The translations under genes were made by a program, and so were the position numbers. From Flavobacteriaceae bacterium UBA2765 (lineage in GTDB: Bacteria; Bacteroidota; Bacteroidia; Flavobacteriales; Flavobacteriaceae), in assembly GCA_002352665.1 (NCBI GenBank), contig DEIV01000095.1, forward strand, positions 1-61,495: DNA of 61,495 nucleotides, given 5' to 3'. The notes below the pieces were generated by a model that was not told the DNA's origin, did no database searches, and saw nothing but the letters and a program-made list of their open reading frames with translations. Positions 29,901 through 39,246 of the stretch are shown piece by piece (positions within the stretch are counted from its first letter, which is position 1; each line of letters starts with the position of its first letter).

Positions 29901-32900
29901 ATGATAATTTTGATACCAACAGTCAAACTTTTACTGATCCTGAAAATAGATGGGGTGGTATTATGCGTTCGTTAAACACTACAGACTTTCAGCAAGCCAA
30001 TGTTGAATACATTCAATTTTGGTTGATGGATCCATATGAAAATTACTCTATCACACCTGAAGAAGGTGGTCCGCAAAACCCGAATATAAATGACTTTGGC
30101 GGAGAACTTTATTTTAATCTGGGTAATATTTCTGAAGATATTCTTAAAGACGACCGTAGAATGTATGAAAACGGTTTACCTGCAAACGGCATAAAAATAC
30201 CTAAACCTGATATTGGTGCTAATGTTGACCCAACCGCTTGGTCTGATATACCGGTAAAGCAATCATTAATATACGCCTTTACAGAAAAAGATGAGGAAAG
30301 GCCTAATCAAGATTTAGGTTTAGATGGTTTAACAGATGCTGAAGAATTAAGTAGATTTGGTGATTTTGGATCGGATCCTTCTAATGATAATTATGTATTT
30401 TTTAGAGGCAGTGAATTGGATGCATCTGATGCTTCAATTATAAGCAGATATAGAAATTTTAACAAAACACAAGGTAACTCACCTACCATTAACAATTCAA
30501 CGGAATCTTTTCCAACGGCAGCTAGCTCTTTTCCTGATATAGAAGATATCAATAAAGATCAAACTATGAGTTCTGTGGAAGGTTATTTTCAATATAAAGT
30601 TGATATTGATCCCAATAAATTTATAGTAGGACAAAATAATATTGTTGATGAAAAATTGGTTACCGTAAATTTACCAAACGGTACACAACAACAAACAAAA
30701 TGGTATCAATTTAGAATACCTATCAGTACACCTAGTGAAACTATTGGTAGTATATCCGATTTCAATTCTATCCGCTTTATGCGAATGTTTTTGACCAAAT
30801 TTAAAATTCCTGTGGTATTAAGATTTGGAGAATTAGAATTGGTACGTGGTGATTGGAGAAGATATACCAAAACATTAGTTGAAGAGATCAACCCGCCACA
30901 AGATTTATCAGAAGAACAAAATAGAGATTTTGAGGTTGGCGTGGTAAATGTTCAAGAAAACGAAAATAAACAACCTATACCTTATGTATTGCCACCAGGT
31001 CTACGCAGAGAGAGACTTCAAGGCACTACTACCCTTCAGGAACAAAATGAGCAATCATTACTGGTTAGGGTTAAAAATTTAAAACCGGGTCAAACCAGAG
31101 CGGTATTTAAAAATACACGTTTTGATATGCGTATGTTTAACAGTTTAAAAATGTTTTTGCATGCTGAAAATATTGCCGGTCAAACCGCAGTAGCGGATGA
31201 TGATCTAGTAGCAGTGATACGCTTAGGTAGTGATACCAACGATAACTTTTATCAATTTGAAGTGCCCTTAAAAATAACGGGGACAACAGCCACTACAGCA
31301 GAAGAAATTTGGCCCACTGAAAATGAACTCATAGCAAATTTAAGAGCCTTTGGGCAATTGAAACTAACACGTGCTAATGATGGCTCTAATTTTACAGAAT
31401 TATACCCAACTGTTGCCGCTGAACCCGACGCCAATTTAAGAGTGAAAGGTAATCCTAATTTATCCAACATAAAAACCATTATGTTAGGTATAAAAAATAA
31501 TGCTATCCTAGAAGACAAAAGTGTTGAAGTATGGTTTAACGAATTGAGAGTATCAGATTATGATAATGAAGGTGGCTGGGCAGCTGTTGTGAATGCCGAT
31601 GCAAATTTTGCGGATTTTGCAGATATTTCAGTTTCTGGTAGAGCTAACTCACAAGGTTTTGGATCTATAGACCAAACTGTTAATGAGAGAAGTCAGGAAG
31701 AAGTTAAGCAATATGACGTGATCACAAATATAAACTTAGGACAGTTACTTCCTGAAAGAGCGGGAATTAATATACCGCTAAATGTAAGTTATAGTGAAGA
31801 ATTTGCAGATCCTAAATGGGATCCTAAATATCAAGATGTATTGTTTGATGAAAACAGCGAAAGTGCAGGAGATGCTAGAGATTATACAAAACGTAGAAGT
31901 TTAAACTTAATCAATGTTAGAAAAGAACGTACCAATCCCGAAAAAAAACAACGTTTTTACGATATAGAAAATGTGTCTGTTTCTTATGCATATAATGATA
32001 CTTATCATAAAGATTTTGTAGTAGAAAAATTTGTAGATCAAAATGTACGAGCTGCAGCCAATTATAATTTTGGCTTTAAACCATTGGAATATATTCCTTT
32101 TAAAAAATCAGAGTTTCTGGAAAAAAATAGTTTGTTTAGGTTTATAAAAGATTTCAATATCAATTTTTTACCTACTTCAATTTCAGCAAATTCAAATATA
32201 ATTAGAAGTTTCAATTCGCAATTGTCTAGACCGTTATCAGATAATCTAAGTACTGTAGCTTTACCCGAACTCACACAAAGACGCTATTTATTTGATTGGG
32301 ATTATAACCTGGCTTATGATATTACCAAATCATTTCAATTTACTTTTAGAGCAGCAAATAGTTATATTAATGATACTTTTGAAAAGGATTCTAAGGGAGA
32401 AGTAACTAATGGTAGATTATTCGATAGCTTTTTTAGTTTAGGCAGACCAAATCAATACCACCAAACTATAGATGCTACTTATAGAATACCAATAAATAAT
32501 ATTTCATGGTTCGACTTTGTAAATGCTACATATAGTTATACAGCCGACTTCGATTGGCAAGCGGCATCATCCTCTTATGTTGATGATATAGGAAATACCA
32601 TTCAAAATGCCAATACACATACTTTTTCTACCGATTTAGATATGACCAAACTTTATAAAAGAACGGGTATTTTAGATCTGGCAAAGAAAAAAGCAAAACG
32701 TCCAAAAAAGAAGAAAGCTGTAAAAGGGGAATCTAAAGAGAAAAAAATTGCGGCACCAAGACCAAAATCAAGAATCATAAAAACTAAAAATAAAACCGGT
32801 GGTCAAAAAGTATTGCAAGGCTTGGTAGATGTTGTGACTTCTGTTAAAAAAATAAAAATTGCTTATGCCGAGAATAATGGAACCATTTTACCGGGTTATA

Positions 32901-34159
32901 AACCTGAAATAGGCTTTTTAGGTAGAGATAACTATTCCGGTGGTTTGGCACCTAGCTTAGGTTTTGTTTTTGGAAGTCAAAAAGATATAAGAAGTTTAGC
33001 AATTGCGAATGAATGGTTGGTATCTAGACCTAATACTGATAGTGATTTCTACAGTAAAACATATGCAACAACTCATTTTAACAAATTAGATATTAATGCT
33101 GATGTAAGACCTTTTAAAGACTTTAATATAGAGTTATCTGCCAATAAAGTTTTTACCAAAAATAAGTCTCAGCAATTAGATGTCATCAATGGCGATTTTA
33201 ACCCTGATCTTCCCATTAACGAAATTGGTAATTTCAGTATTAGTTATTTTATGCTAAAAAATGCCTTTGACGGAAATGGTGATGCTACTTTTGACAAGTT
33301 TAAAGCAAACAGGACAATTATAGCAAATCGTTTAAGAGAGCAAGCAAACCTTCCAAATACGGATGAAGGTTTTGGCCCAAATAGCCAGCAAGTATTGATC
33401 CCTGCATTTTTAGCTGCTTATTCAGGTAAAGATGCTAGTAAGGTTAAATTAAGTACCTTTAGAGATATTCCAATTCCAAATTGGCGTGTTAGCTATAAAG
33501 GTTTTATGAAAAACAAATGGTTTAAAAAACATTTTAGAAGTTTTATTGTTGAACATGGTTACCGCTCTACCTATTCTGTAATTGGTTTTAATAATAATTT
33601 GTTATACAATGAAGCAACAAAATTCTCTGACAAAGACGATAATGAAAATTATAGGCCAAGTAAAATTTTTACAGGTATTAATTTAATTGAAGAATTTTCT
33701 CCACTGATAAAAGTTGATATGCGAATGAAAAATTCATTTTCTGTCAGAGCAGAACTCAAACAAGACAAGGCATTAAATTTAAATACAAATAACAACACCA
33801 TTACAGAAATTAGAGGTAAAGAGTATGTATTAGGGTTAGGATATCGTTTTAAAGATGTAAAAATGAAATTAAAAACCGGAAATACCACTACCACATTTAA
33901 AGGTGATATTAATTTTAAAGGTGATGTTAGCATTCGAAATAACTCAACAACCATCCGTTCTATAGATGTGTTGAATAATCAAGTTACCGGAGGTCAAAAA
34001 TTGATTTCGTTTAAATTTTCAGCAGATTATGCCTTGAATAAAAACCTTTTGGCATCTTTTTATTATGACCAAAATTCTTCAAGATTCTTAATCTCTACCA
34101 CTTTCCCAAGAAAATCTATTAGTGCCGGAATAAGTTTACGTTACAATATTGGAAATTAA
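26978..34159 (+). CDS. sprA: SprA, outer-membrane translocon of the type IX secretion system
   Basis: This 2393-residue protein forms the very large beta-barrel through which type IX cargo crosses the outer membrane, and it is also needed for gliding in motile flavobacteria. A signal peptide (residues ~1-25, ending IHAQ) precedes a long beta-rich chain with repeated SprA-type patterns such as FYVKSNLFENIFGGNEIEV, YIDDFEGSQIPLDI and GAYQLQPDGFRMEV. Near residues 1900-1935 there is a strongly basic Lys-rich insert, probably a periplasmic or loop segment. The start is a TTG 4 bp after ruvA. Length fits the family (about 2300-2500 aa) and there is no break. Confidence 0.97.
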   Translation: MNISTIKTYSTIFLVLLFASTTIHAQTPPVAPQQKDSIEVTNTNPVVNTDDIVKSDSIPDLPYTFNNNQNGSLFLNDISDLEIIYDEETKQYIFVEKIGEYYIKHPAYMTDKEYQEYRLNRDMLDYYKEKLSAVGGRNKNSKEAQKNLLPKFYVKSNLFENIFGGNEIEVNPQGSVLVKMGVLFQKVENPQLSERNRQSTTFDFDQEISASLNAKVGKRLRVNMAFDTQSTFNFQNQIKLEYTPTEDDIIQKIEVGNISMPIQNSLVTGAQNLFGLKAQLQFGKTTVTGVYSQQKSQTRSVAAEGGATISEFDLSASNYDDNRHFFLSQRFRNDFNNALTLFPLINSSKQITQIEVWVTNKNNTTQDVRSIVALADLGEGDDININSGLVSSIFGEKDPSNAANNLSTFLTPTNGIRDISTVNSTLNGYEQGIDYTILENARKLILGIDFTLNAQLGFITLNRRLADSEILAVAFEYTDSNISVSGENVFRVGELSTDGVTAPDNLVVKLLRSEIVNTTIPMWDLMMKNVYALPGAYQLQPDGFRMEVMYQDDEEGVALNILQNADTPDANSKTLLNLLRIDRLDQSNNDIPEGDGLFDYVEGITINSQEGFIIFPSVEPFGNSNTSTAGNSGELGELLTAATDDKYIFTELYDRTKSQAQNDFQYKDKYLLRGYFKTESNSGIPLGAFNVSRGSVTVTSGGRELLEGVDYVVDYQIGTVQIINPNLTASNAPINVSVENNNGFNQQRRTYLGVDVQHVFSENFAIGGTFINMRERPFGKMQFGSESVNNSIAGFNLSYQTEVPKFTKWVNKLPNIDTDVTSNFSIRADAAYLMPGTAKSRNGGISGESASYIDDFEGSQIPLDISSPRQWFLASVPQNQVNPDLNFTGDPNDTNLRFGKKRSHLAWYTIDRLFYGNSLKPNNIDDSELSRAEVRQVSFNELFPELDLDVTQSNIVNTLDLAYHPQERGSYNFDNDNFDTNSQTFTDPENRWGGIMRSLNTTDFQQANVEYIQFWLMDPYENYSITPEEGGPQNPNINDFGGELYFNLGNISEDILKDDRRMYENGLPANGIKIPKPDIGANVDPTAWSDIPVKQSLIYAFTEKDEERPNQDLGLDGLTDAEELSRFGDFGSDPSNDNYVFFRGSELDASDASIISRYRNFNKTQGNSPTINNSTESFPTAASSFPDIEDINKDQTMSSVEGYFQYKVDIDPNKFIVGQNNIVDEKLVTVNLPNGTQQQTKWYQFRIPISTPSETIGSISDFNSIRFMRMFLTKFKIPVVLRFGELELVRGDWRRYTKTLVEEINPPQDLSEEQNRDFEVGVVNVQENENKQPIPYVLPPGLRRERLQGTTTLQEQNEQSLLVRVKNLKPGQTRAVFKNTRFDMRMFNSLKMFLHAENIAGQTAVADDDLVAVIRLGSDTNDNFYQFEVPLKITGTTATTAEEIWPTENELIANLRAFGQLKLTRANDGSNFTELYPTVAAEPDANLRVKGNPNLSNIKTIMLGIKNNAILEDKSVEVWFNELRVSDYDNEGGWAAVVNADANFADFADISVSGRANSQGFGSIDQTVNERSQEEVKQYDVITNINLGQLLPERAGINIPLNVSYSEEFADPKWDPKYQDVLFDENSESAGDARDYTKRRSLNLINVRKERTNPEKKQRFYDIENVSVSYAYNDTYHKDFVVEKFVDQNVRAAANYNFGFKPLEYIPFKKSEFLEKNSLFRFIKDFNINFLPTSISANSNIIRSFNSQLSRPLSDNLSTVALPELTQRRYLFDWDYNLAYDITKSFQFTFRAANSYINDTFEKDSKGEVTNGRLFDSFFSLGRPNQYHQTIDATYRIPINNISWFDFVNATYSYTADFDWQAASSSYVDDIGNTIQNANTHTFSTDLDMTKLYKRTGILDLAKKKAKRPKKKKAVKGESKEKKIAAPRPKSRIIKTKNKTGGQKVLQGLVDVVTSVKKIKIAYAENNGTILPGYKPEIGFLGRDNYSGGLAPSLGFVFGSQKDIRSLAIANEWLVSRPNTDSDFYSKTYATTHFNKLDINADVRPFKDFNIELSANKVFTKNKSQQLDVINGDFNPDLPINEIGNFSISYFMLKNAFDGNGDATFDKFKANRTIIANRLREQANLPNTDEGFGPNSQQVLIPAFLAAYSGKDASKVKLSTFRDIPIPNWRVSYKGFMKNKWFKKHFRSFIVEHGYRSTYSVIGFNNNLLYNEATKFSDKDDNENYRPSKIFTGINLIEEFSPLIKVDMRMKNSFSVRAELKQDKALNLNTNNNTITEIRGKEYVLGLGYRFKDVKMKLKTGNTTTTFKGDINFKGDVSIRNNSTTIRSIDVLNNQVTGGQKLISFKFSADYALNKNLLASFYYDQNSSRFLISTTFPRKSISAGISLRYNIGN

Positions 34160-34200
34160 ATTTATATCCTTTAAATTAGCCGTTCACAAAATTATCATTT

Positions 34201-34581
34201 ATGAATATTCCTGCAGAATTAAAATACACAAAAGACCACGAGTGGGTTAAAATTGACGGAGATATAGCTACTGTTGGCATTACAGATTTTGCTCAAGGTG
34301 AATTAGGAGACATTGTTTACATTGATGTTGACACACTAGATGACACTATTGATCAAGATGAAGTTTTTGGTACAGTAGAAGCCGTAAAAACAGTTTCAGA
34401 TTTATTTATGCCCTTGTCTGGTGAAGTCGTAGCATTTAATGAAGGCCTGGAAGATAGTCCTGAAAATGTAAATACCGATCCTTATGGCACTGGTTGGATG
34501 ATAAAAATAAAGATTAACGACGCTGCACAAATTGAAAATCTATTAGATGCTGAAGCTTATAAAGCAATTATTGGAGCTTAA
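34201..34581 (+). CDS. gcvH: Glycine cleavage system H protein
   Basis: This 126-residue lipoyl carrier protein shuttles the methylamine group between the P and T proteins of the glycine cleavage complex. The lipoylated lysine is Lys63 in FGTVEAVKTVSDLFMP, with the usual N-terminal KYTKDHEWVK and C-terminal NTDPYGTGWMIKI. It is complete and cytoplasmic. The next gene begins inside its last codons, so translation may be coupled. The other glycine cleavage genes are not in the window. Confidence 0.97.
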   Translation: MNIPAELKYTKDHEWVKIDGDIATVGITDFAQGELGDIVYIDVDTLDDTIDQDEVFGTVEAVKTVSDLFMPLSGEVVAFNEGLEDSPENVNTDPYGTGWMIKIKINDAAQIENLLDAEAYKAIIGA

Positions 34582-34915
34582 TGCAAGGTATATAGCAATT
34601 TTTATAACACTTCTTATAGCATTCTTGAGCTTAGTATCTCTCAAAGATGTTGCAAAAATTAACATTAGTAATTCTGATAAGATTGGACATTTAGTAGCCT
34701 ATTTTACACTAGGTCTAAGCTGGTTTTATGTTTACAAACACAAAACCAATAAAATATATTTGGTTGCTTTAGCACTTATTATTTATGGCATCATTCTTGA
34801 AGGATTACAGGGAACAATAACCTCATATAGAACAGCAGATTTCTATGATTTTATTGCAAATACAACAGGTGTAATCCTAGCAATAATTGTATTTTCAATA
34901 GGGTATAAAAAATGA
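34547..34915 (+). CDS. VanZ-family membrane protein
   Basis: This 122-residue protein has about four membrane helices and the VanZ signature SDKIGHLVAYFTLGL. VanZ-like proteins are named for a teicoplanin-resistance protein, but most have no known role. The ATG at 34547 overlaps gcvH by 35 bp. A TTG at 34571, or another start near the gcvH stop, would also give an intact first helix, so the exact start is uncertain. It follows gcvH and precedes the first TonB gene. Confidence 0.75.
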   Translation: MLKLIKQLLELNARYIAIFITLLIAFLSLVSLKDVAKINISNSDKIGHLVAYFTLGLSWFYVYKHKTNKIYLVALALIIYGIILEGLQGTITSYRTADFYDFIANTTGVILAIIVFSIGYKK

Positions 34916-34986
34916 GAGAATAAAAATAATTCTTGTACACGTAAATTAATTTATTAAATTAGCAAAGAAATTAATCCCTTTTATCG

Positions 34987-35706
34987 ATGGAAACTAAAAA
35001 AAATCCGAAAGCAAATTTAGAAAACTATAGCAAGTTATTTTTACAACTTGGTTTAGTATTGGCATTACTCATTACTTATTTAAGTATTGAATTTAAAACA
35101 TTTGACAGAGAATTAGACGATTTGGGTATGGCCAATCTTTCTGAAGAAATAGAAGAAGATATTCCAATTACTGAACGTATAGAACAAATAAAACCACCAC
35201 CACCACCACCACCAGCTCCTGAAAAAATTGAAGTGGTAGAAGATGAAAAGGAAGTAGAAGAAACCATGCTTGAATCTACTGAAACTGACGAAAATGAGGT
35301 AGTTGAAGTTGAGGAAATTGAAGAAGTGGTAGAAGCTGAAGAAGTATTAGATGATGTGCCTTTTGCCATTATTGAAGATGCTCCTATTTATCCGGGATGT
35401 AAAGGCAATAAAGCAGCCTTAAAAAAATGTCTACAAGAAAAAATAATGAAACATGTAAGTAGAAAATTCAATACTGGTTTGGCTGGAGATTTAGGATTAG
35501 ATCCTGGTAAAAAACGAGTGATTGTAGTTTTTAAAATAGACAAATCAGGTAATATTGTTGATGTTAGAGCCAGAGGGCCACATGCTAGACTAGAAAAAGA
35601 AGGAATTAAAGTAGTGAAAATGCTACCTAAAATGATTCCTGGCAAACAACGCGGTAGACCAGTTGGTGTAAAATACACTTTACCTATAACATTACAAGTA
35701 GAGTAA
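34987..35706 (+). CDS. Energy transducer TonB, paralogue 1
   Basis: This 239-residue TonB-type protein spans the periplasm to bring proton-motive energy to outer-membrane receptors. One inner-membrane helix lies at 18-35, then an acidic and proline-rich spacer (IKPPPPPPPAPEKIEVVED), then a C-terminal TonB fold (about 135-239) with KRVIVVFKIDKSGNIVDVRA and GVKYTLPITLQV. Before the fold is a conserved two-cysteine motif, APIYPGCKGNKAALKKCLQE, likely to form a disulfide. It is the first of three tandem paralogues and is followed by its own terminator. Confidence 0.93.
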   Translation: METKKNPKANLENYSKLFLQLGLVLALLITYLSIEFKTFDRELDDLGMANLSEEIEEDIPITERIEQIKPPPPPPPAPEKIEVVEDEKEVEETMLESTETDENEVVEVEEIEEVVEAEEVLDDVPFAIIEDAPIYPGCKGNKAALKKCLQEKIMKHVSRKFNTGLAGDLGLDPGKKRVIVVFKIDKSGNIVDVRARGPHARLEKEGIKVVKMLPKMIPGKQRGRPVGVKYTLPITLQVE

Positions 35707-35729
35707 TATTATCCTTATAAAATAGCATG

Positions 35730-35760
35730 AAAGACCATCAAAATTGATGGTCTTTTTTTG
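35730..35760 (+). terminator. Intrinsic terminator after TonB paralogue 1
   Basis: An 11-bp perfect stem (AAGACCATCAA with TTGATGGTCTT) runs into seven T residues. Confidence 0.88.
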
Positions 35761-35917
35761 TTTTTCAACTACATATTTATATGATATTTATCATTCTTTT
35801 AAAACTAGATAATTAAGAACTTTGTATTGTTATTACAACTTTGCTGATGAAGCATTCTACTCTTTGTAATAATTTTAGTCAAATAGATTAATTCTATTTC
35901 ATTTAAATTTCTGAATT

Positions 35918-36649
35918 ATGGAAACTAAAAAAAACCCTAAAGCAAGACTAGAAAATTATAGTCAATTATTTTTTCAACTTGGGTTGGTACTAGCCCTACT
36001 TATTGTATATCTTTCTCTACAGCATAAAGTCTATGACCGAACAATAGAGAATTTAGCAGGTATTACTACTGAAGAGACTGTTGAAGAAGATATTCCTATT
36101 ACTGAACGTGTTGAAATTGAAAAGCCCCCTACACCTCCTCCTAGTGCTCCAGAAGTAATTGAAGTAGTAGAAGATCAAGCCGAGGTAGAAGAAACCATGA
36201 TGGAATCTACTGAAACAGATCAAGATGACATCGTTGAGGATATTAAAATTGAACAAGTGGTTGAAGTTGTTGAAGAAGAAGACGTCGTCGAAGATGTTCC
36301 TTTTGCTATCATCGAAGAAGCTCCTATTTACCCTGGTTGTAAAGGAAATAAAGCAGAAAGAAAAAAATGTTTGCAAGAAAAAATAATGCAACATGTGGGA
36401 AAAAATTTCAATACAGATCTATCACAAGAATTAGGCCTAGATGCCGGTAAAAAAAGAGTAATCGTATTATTTAGTATAGATAAAAACGGAAATGTGGTAA
36501 ATGCAAGAGCTAGAGGTCCACATGCAAGATTAGAAAAAGAAGCTTTAAGAGTTGTAAATGCACTACCCAAAATGATACCGGCAAAACAACGTGGAAGAGC
36601 GGTTGGTGTAAAATATACACTCCCAATTACCCTAGAGGTTAGGGTATAA
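35918..36649 (+). CDS. Energy transducer TonB, paralogue 2
   Basis: This 243-residue paralogue of the preceding gene has the same start (METKKNP), one membrane helix, a proline and acid-rich spacer (EKPPTPPPSAPEVIEVVED) and a C-terminal TonB domain containing KRVIVLFSIDKNGNVVNARA. The cysteine motif APIYPGCKGNKAERKKCLQE is conserved. High similarity along the whole length points to a fairly recent duplication; most differences lie in the spacer and membrane anchor. It has its own upstream gap (~210 bp) and terminator, so the copies are separate transcription units rather than one operon. Confidence 0.93.
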   Translation: METKKNPKARLENYSQLFFQLGLVLALLIVYLSLQHKVYDRTIENLAGITTEETVEEDIPITERVEIEKPPTPPPSAPEVIEVVEDQAEVEETMMESTETDQDDIVEDIKIEQVVEVVEEEDVVEDVPFAIIEEAPIYPGCKGNKAERKKCLQEKIMQHVGKNFNTDLSQELGLDAGKKRVIVLFSIDKNGNVVNARARGPHARLEKEALRVVNALPKMIPAKQRGRAVGVKYTLPITLEVRV

Positions 36650-36672
36650 TATATAATATTCTAATTCAAATT

Positions 36673-36708
36673 AAAAAAACCATCTCGTGTATTCGAGATG
36701 GTTTTTTT
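36673..36708 (+). terminator. Intrinsic terminator after TonB paralogue 2
   Basis: A ~14-bp stem (AACCATCTCG with CGAGATGGTT, extended by A/T pairs) ends in seven T residues. Confidence 0.88.
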
Positions 36709-37033
36709 AAGATATTACAACTCAGGTTAACTCGAAATTTCGGGACTGAACTCAATAAAGGTCCCGAAAAATTGGGAGGCCTATCACGCTTGAGGCGTGA
36801 CAGAAAGGATCCAGGTATTAAACCAGAATCCCGCTGAAAAAGTGGGATTAGCCTACCTCTTCGGCAGGCGGGGTAGACTAACTAAAAAATTGAACTAAAT
36901 TTTAGCGATTTACCAATAAAATTGATATTTATCTGTAATATATTTAAAACTATAATACACAGATTACCATATTGTATGATTCTTGGTATATTTATTGATG
37001 TTAACATATTTTTAACATATAAATATATACACT
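36709..37033 (+). other. Intergenic region with four consecutive hairpins
   Basis: This 325-bp gap between TonB paralogues 2 and 3 holds a GC-richer block (36733-36876) with four stem-loops in a row: TTTCGGGAC with GTCCCGAAA (36738-36769), TCACGC with GCGTGA (36784-36800), ATCCCGCT with AGTGGGAT (36828-36848), and CTACC with GGTAG (36853-36876). It may be a dispersed repeat or a structured untranslated RNA. No known riboswitch was recognised. Confidence 0.55.
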
Positions 37034-37783
37034 ATGAATTTTTCAAAAAAAACCCAAAAACCTCAACGCCCAACCAAGAAATTCTTTAAAAGTCCTGCCC
37101 TATTTATGCAATTGGGTTTAGTGCTAGCATTGCTTATTGTTTATTTAACCTTAGAAATTACCTCTGTCAAGACCATTAGCTTGATAGACAATTTTGTACC
37201 GGATGAACCCATGGCATATCCTTATCCTACACCGCCTACTATCAACATTGATAAAGACCATGCTCCTAAGAAAAAACGAAAAAAAAAGAAAATAGCACCC
37301 CTAGTAGCACCCAAAATTGTACCTGATATTTTTCCTATAGAAAAAAAAACCGATGTTCCTGATAGTGATAATCCCCAACAATTAATAGATAAACTACCTA
37401 ATATTAGTGACCCTGAAACAGAAATAGAACCATTGCCCTATATTTTAATTGAAGAGGCTCCTATTTTTCCCGGATGTGAAGGATTATCAAAAGTAGCATC
37501 AAAAAAATGCTTTACAACACAGATGTCTAAATTTGTAAATAAAAAATTTAATAGTGGTATAGCCGACGGACTTAATCTATCAGGAAAGCAACGCATTTTT
37601 GCTCTATTTACCATTGACAAAAACGGTTTGGTAACTGATATTAAAATTAAAACACCGCATAAAAGACTGGAAAAAGAAGCCTTAAGGGTTATAGAATTAT
37701 TACCAAAAATGGTTCCTGGCAAACAACAAAAAAGACCTGTACCTGTAAAATACACGCTTCCAATTATATTTGAGGTATACTAA
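37034..37783 (+). CDS. Energy transducer TonB, paralogue 3
   Basis: This 249-residue, more diverged TonB paralogue has a basic N-terminus (FSKKTQKPQRPTKK), a membrane helix at about 27-44, a spacer with a Lys-rich stretch (KKKRKKKKIAP) and a C-terminal TonB domain (QRIFALFTIDKNGLVTDIKI, VKYTLPIIFEV). The paired cysteines are kept (APIFPGCEGLSKVASKKCF). The spacer lacks the long acidic tract of copies 1 and 2, so it may serve different receptors or exbBD partners. Confidence 0.9.
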   Translation: MNFSKKTQKPQRPTKKFFKSPALFMQLGLVLALLIVYLTLEITSVKTISLIDNFVPDEPMAYPYPTPPTINIDKDHAPKKKRKKKKIAPLVAPKIVPDIFPIEKKTDVPDSDNPQQLIDKLPNISDPETEIEPLPYILIEEAPIFPGCEGLSKVASKKCFTTQMSKFVNKKFNSGIADGLNLSGKQRIFALFTIDKNGLVTDIKIKTPHKRLEKEALRVIELLPKMVPGKQQKRPVPVKYTLPIIFEVY

Positions 37784-37810
37784 GCATAAGTTAATCCATT
37801 AAGAAATTAT

Positions 37811-37840
37811 AAATCCTGCCCCAAAGCAGGATTTATTTTG
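37811..37840 (+). terminator. Terminator after TonB paralogue 3
   Basis: A 9-bp stem (AAATCCTGC with GCAGGATTT) is followed by a short T-rich tract. Confidence 0.65.
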
Positions 37841-37880
37841 TGATAAAATCACTATTTTCGCATCATAAATTATAATACAC

Positions 37881-38624
37881 GTGAATATCAATCAATATTT
37901 AGATGCTACTTACTTAAAAATGCCCGCTCAGGCTAATATTTCTGAAAAGGAGACAGAAAAAAAAGTGATTGCATTAATTGAAGAAGCCATTCAAGAAAAT
38001 TTTAAATTGGTAATGATCAGACCAAATTATGTGTCATTGGCCAAAAAATTAATTACAGATGCCAATAGTGAGGTATCTGTAGGTACAGTTATTGGATTTC
38101 ATGAAGGTACGGCAAGCATAGAACAAAAATTAGAAGAAGCACAAAAAGCTATTGATGACCATGTAGATGAACTAGATTTTGTGATCAATTATACCGCATT
38201 TTTAGAGGCTAAGATAAACCTCATAAAAAGCGAGATCTTTAAAGGGACAAAATTAGCTTTAGATCATCATAAAATTGCCAAATGGATTATAGAAATTGCG
38301 GCCTTAAACAATGATGAAATTATTGCCATTACCCAACTCATAAAAGATATAGTACTTGCAAATTTTGGTGAAGAAAATGCAAAAAATGTGTTTGTAAAAT
38401 CATCTACAGGTTTCTATAAAACAAATGATAATAAACCTAACGGAGCAACATTTGAAGCTATGCAACTCATAGTTGAAAATGCCAAACCACTACAAGCCAA
38501 GGCTGCCGGTGGTGTGAAATCTTACCAAGATGCGGAAAAAATGATTAATTTAGGTGTAACTAGAATTGGTACCTCTTCTGCAAAACTGATTGCAGATGGC
38601 GGTCAAACTAAAGATAACTATTAA
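37881..38624 (+). CDS. deoC: Deoxyribose-phosphate aldolase
   Basis: This 247-residue TIM-barrel class I aldolase converts deoxyribose 5-phosphate to acetaldehyde and glyceraldehyde 3-phosphate. The Schiff-base lysine lies in VFVKSSTGFY, the proton-relay lysine in AKAAGGVKS, and the substrate region includes DELDFVINY. The GTG start at 37881 gives the usual short N-terminus (MNINQYLDATYLK). It is cytoplasmic. The acyltransferase gene starts 4 bp after it, so the two are cotranscribed although no pathway link is obvious. Confidence 0.95.
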   Translation: MNINQYLDATYLKMPAQANISEKETEKKVIALIEEAIQENFKLVMIRPNYVSLAKKLITDANSEVSVGTVIGFHEGTASIEQKLEEAQKAIDDHVDELDFVINYTAFLEAKINLIKSEIFKGTKLALDHHKIAKWIIEIAALNNDEIIAITQLIKDIVLANFGEENAKNVFVKSSTGFYKTNDNKPNGATFEAMQLIVENAKPLQAKAAGGVKSYQDAEKMINLGVTRIGTSSAKLIADGGQTKDNY

Positions 38625-38628
38625 GCAA

Positions 38629-39210
38629 ATGAAAAATTCAAATTATTTTGCACATGAAACCGCGGTGGTAGATGACAATTGCACTATTGGTGAAGGGACT
38701 AAAATTTGGCATTTTAGCCATATTATGTCTAATTGTACTATTGGAGAAAAATGTAGCTTCGGACAAAACGTAGTGGTATCACCAGATGTAATTCTAGGTA
38801 ATAATGTAAAAGTTCAAAACAATGTATCTATATATACCGGCGTTATTTGTGAAGATGATGTTTTTTTAGGACCTTCTATGGTTTTTACAAATGTAATTAA
38901 TCCAAGAAGTGCCATTATCAGACGTGACGAATTCAAAAAAACCTTAGTAAAAAAAGGTGCTAGTATTGGTGCCAATGCCACAATTGTTTGTGGCAATAGT
39001 ATTGGAGCATATGCCTTGATAGGTGCAGGAAGTGTGGTTACCAAAGAAATACCAGATTATGCTTTGGTAGTAGGCAACCCTTCAAGACAAATAGGTTGGG
39101 TAAGTGAATACGGCCATAGATTAAATTTTAATGATAAAGGATTGGCCATTTGTACTGAAAGCAAAGAAAAATATCAATTGAAGAATAATATGGTAGCCAA
39201 AATATATTGA
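38629..39210 (+). CDS. Left-handed beta-helix acyltransferase (WbpD/WlbB-like)
   Basis: This protein of about 193 residues is built of hexapeptide repeats (CTIGEGTKIWHFSHI, CTIGEKCSFGQNVV, GASIGANATIVCGNSIG). It resembles the N-acetyltransferases that act on UDP-3-amino-sugar uronates for O-antigen or polysaccharide synthesis. I start it at 38629, right after deoC stops; an in-frame ATG at 38590 would add 13 residues lying inside deoC. The likely substrate is a UDP-linked amino sugar with acetyl-CoA as donor. It is cytoplasmic. Confidence 0.85.
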   Translation: MKNSNYFAHETAVVDDNCTIGEGTKIWHFSHIMSNCTIGEKCSFGQNVVVSPDVILGNNVKVQNNVSIYTGVICEDDVFLGPSMVFTNVINPRSAIIRRDEFKKTLVKKGASIGANATIVCGNSIGAYALIGAGSVVTKEIPDYALVVGNPSRQIGWVSEYGHRLNFNDKGLAICTESKEKYQLKNNMVAKIY

Positions 39211-39246
39211 TACCTTTACCAAAAATAATATACAAAATATCATTAA

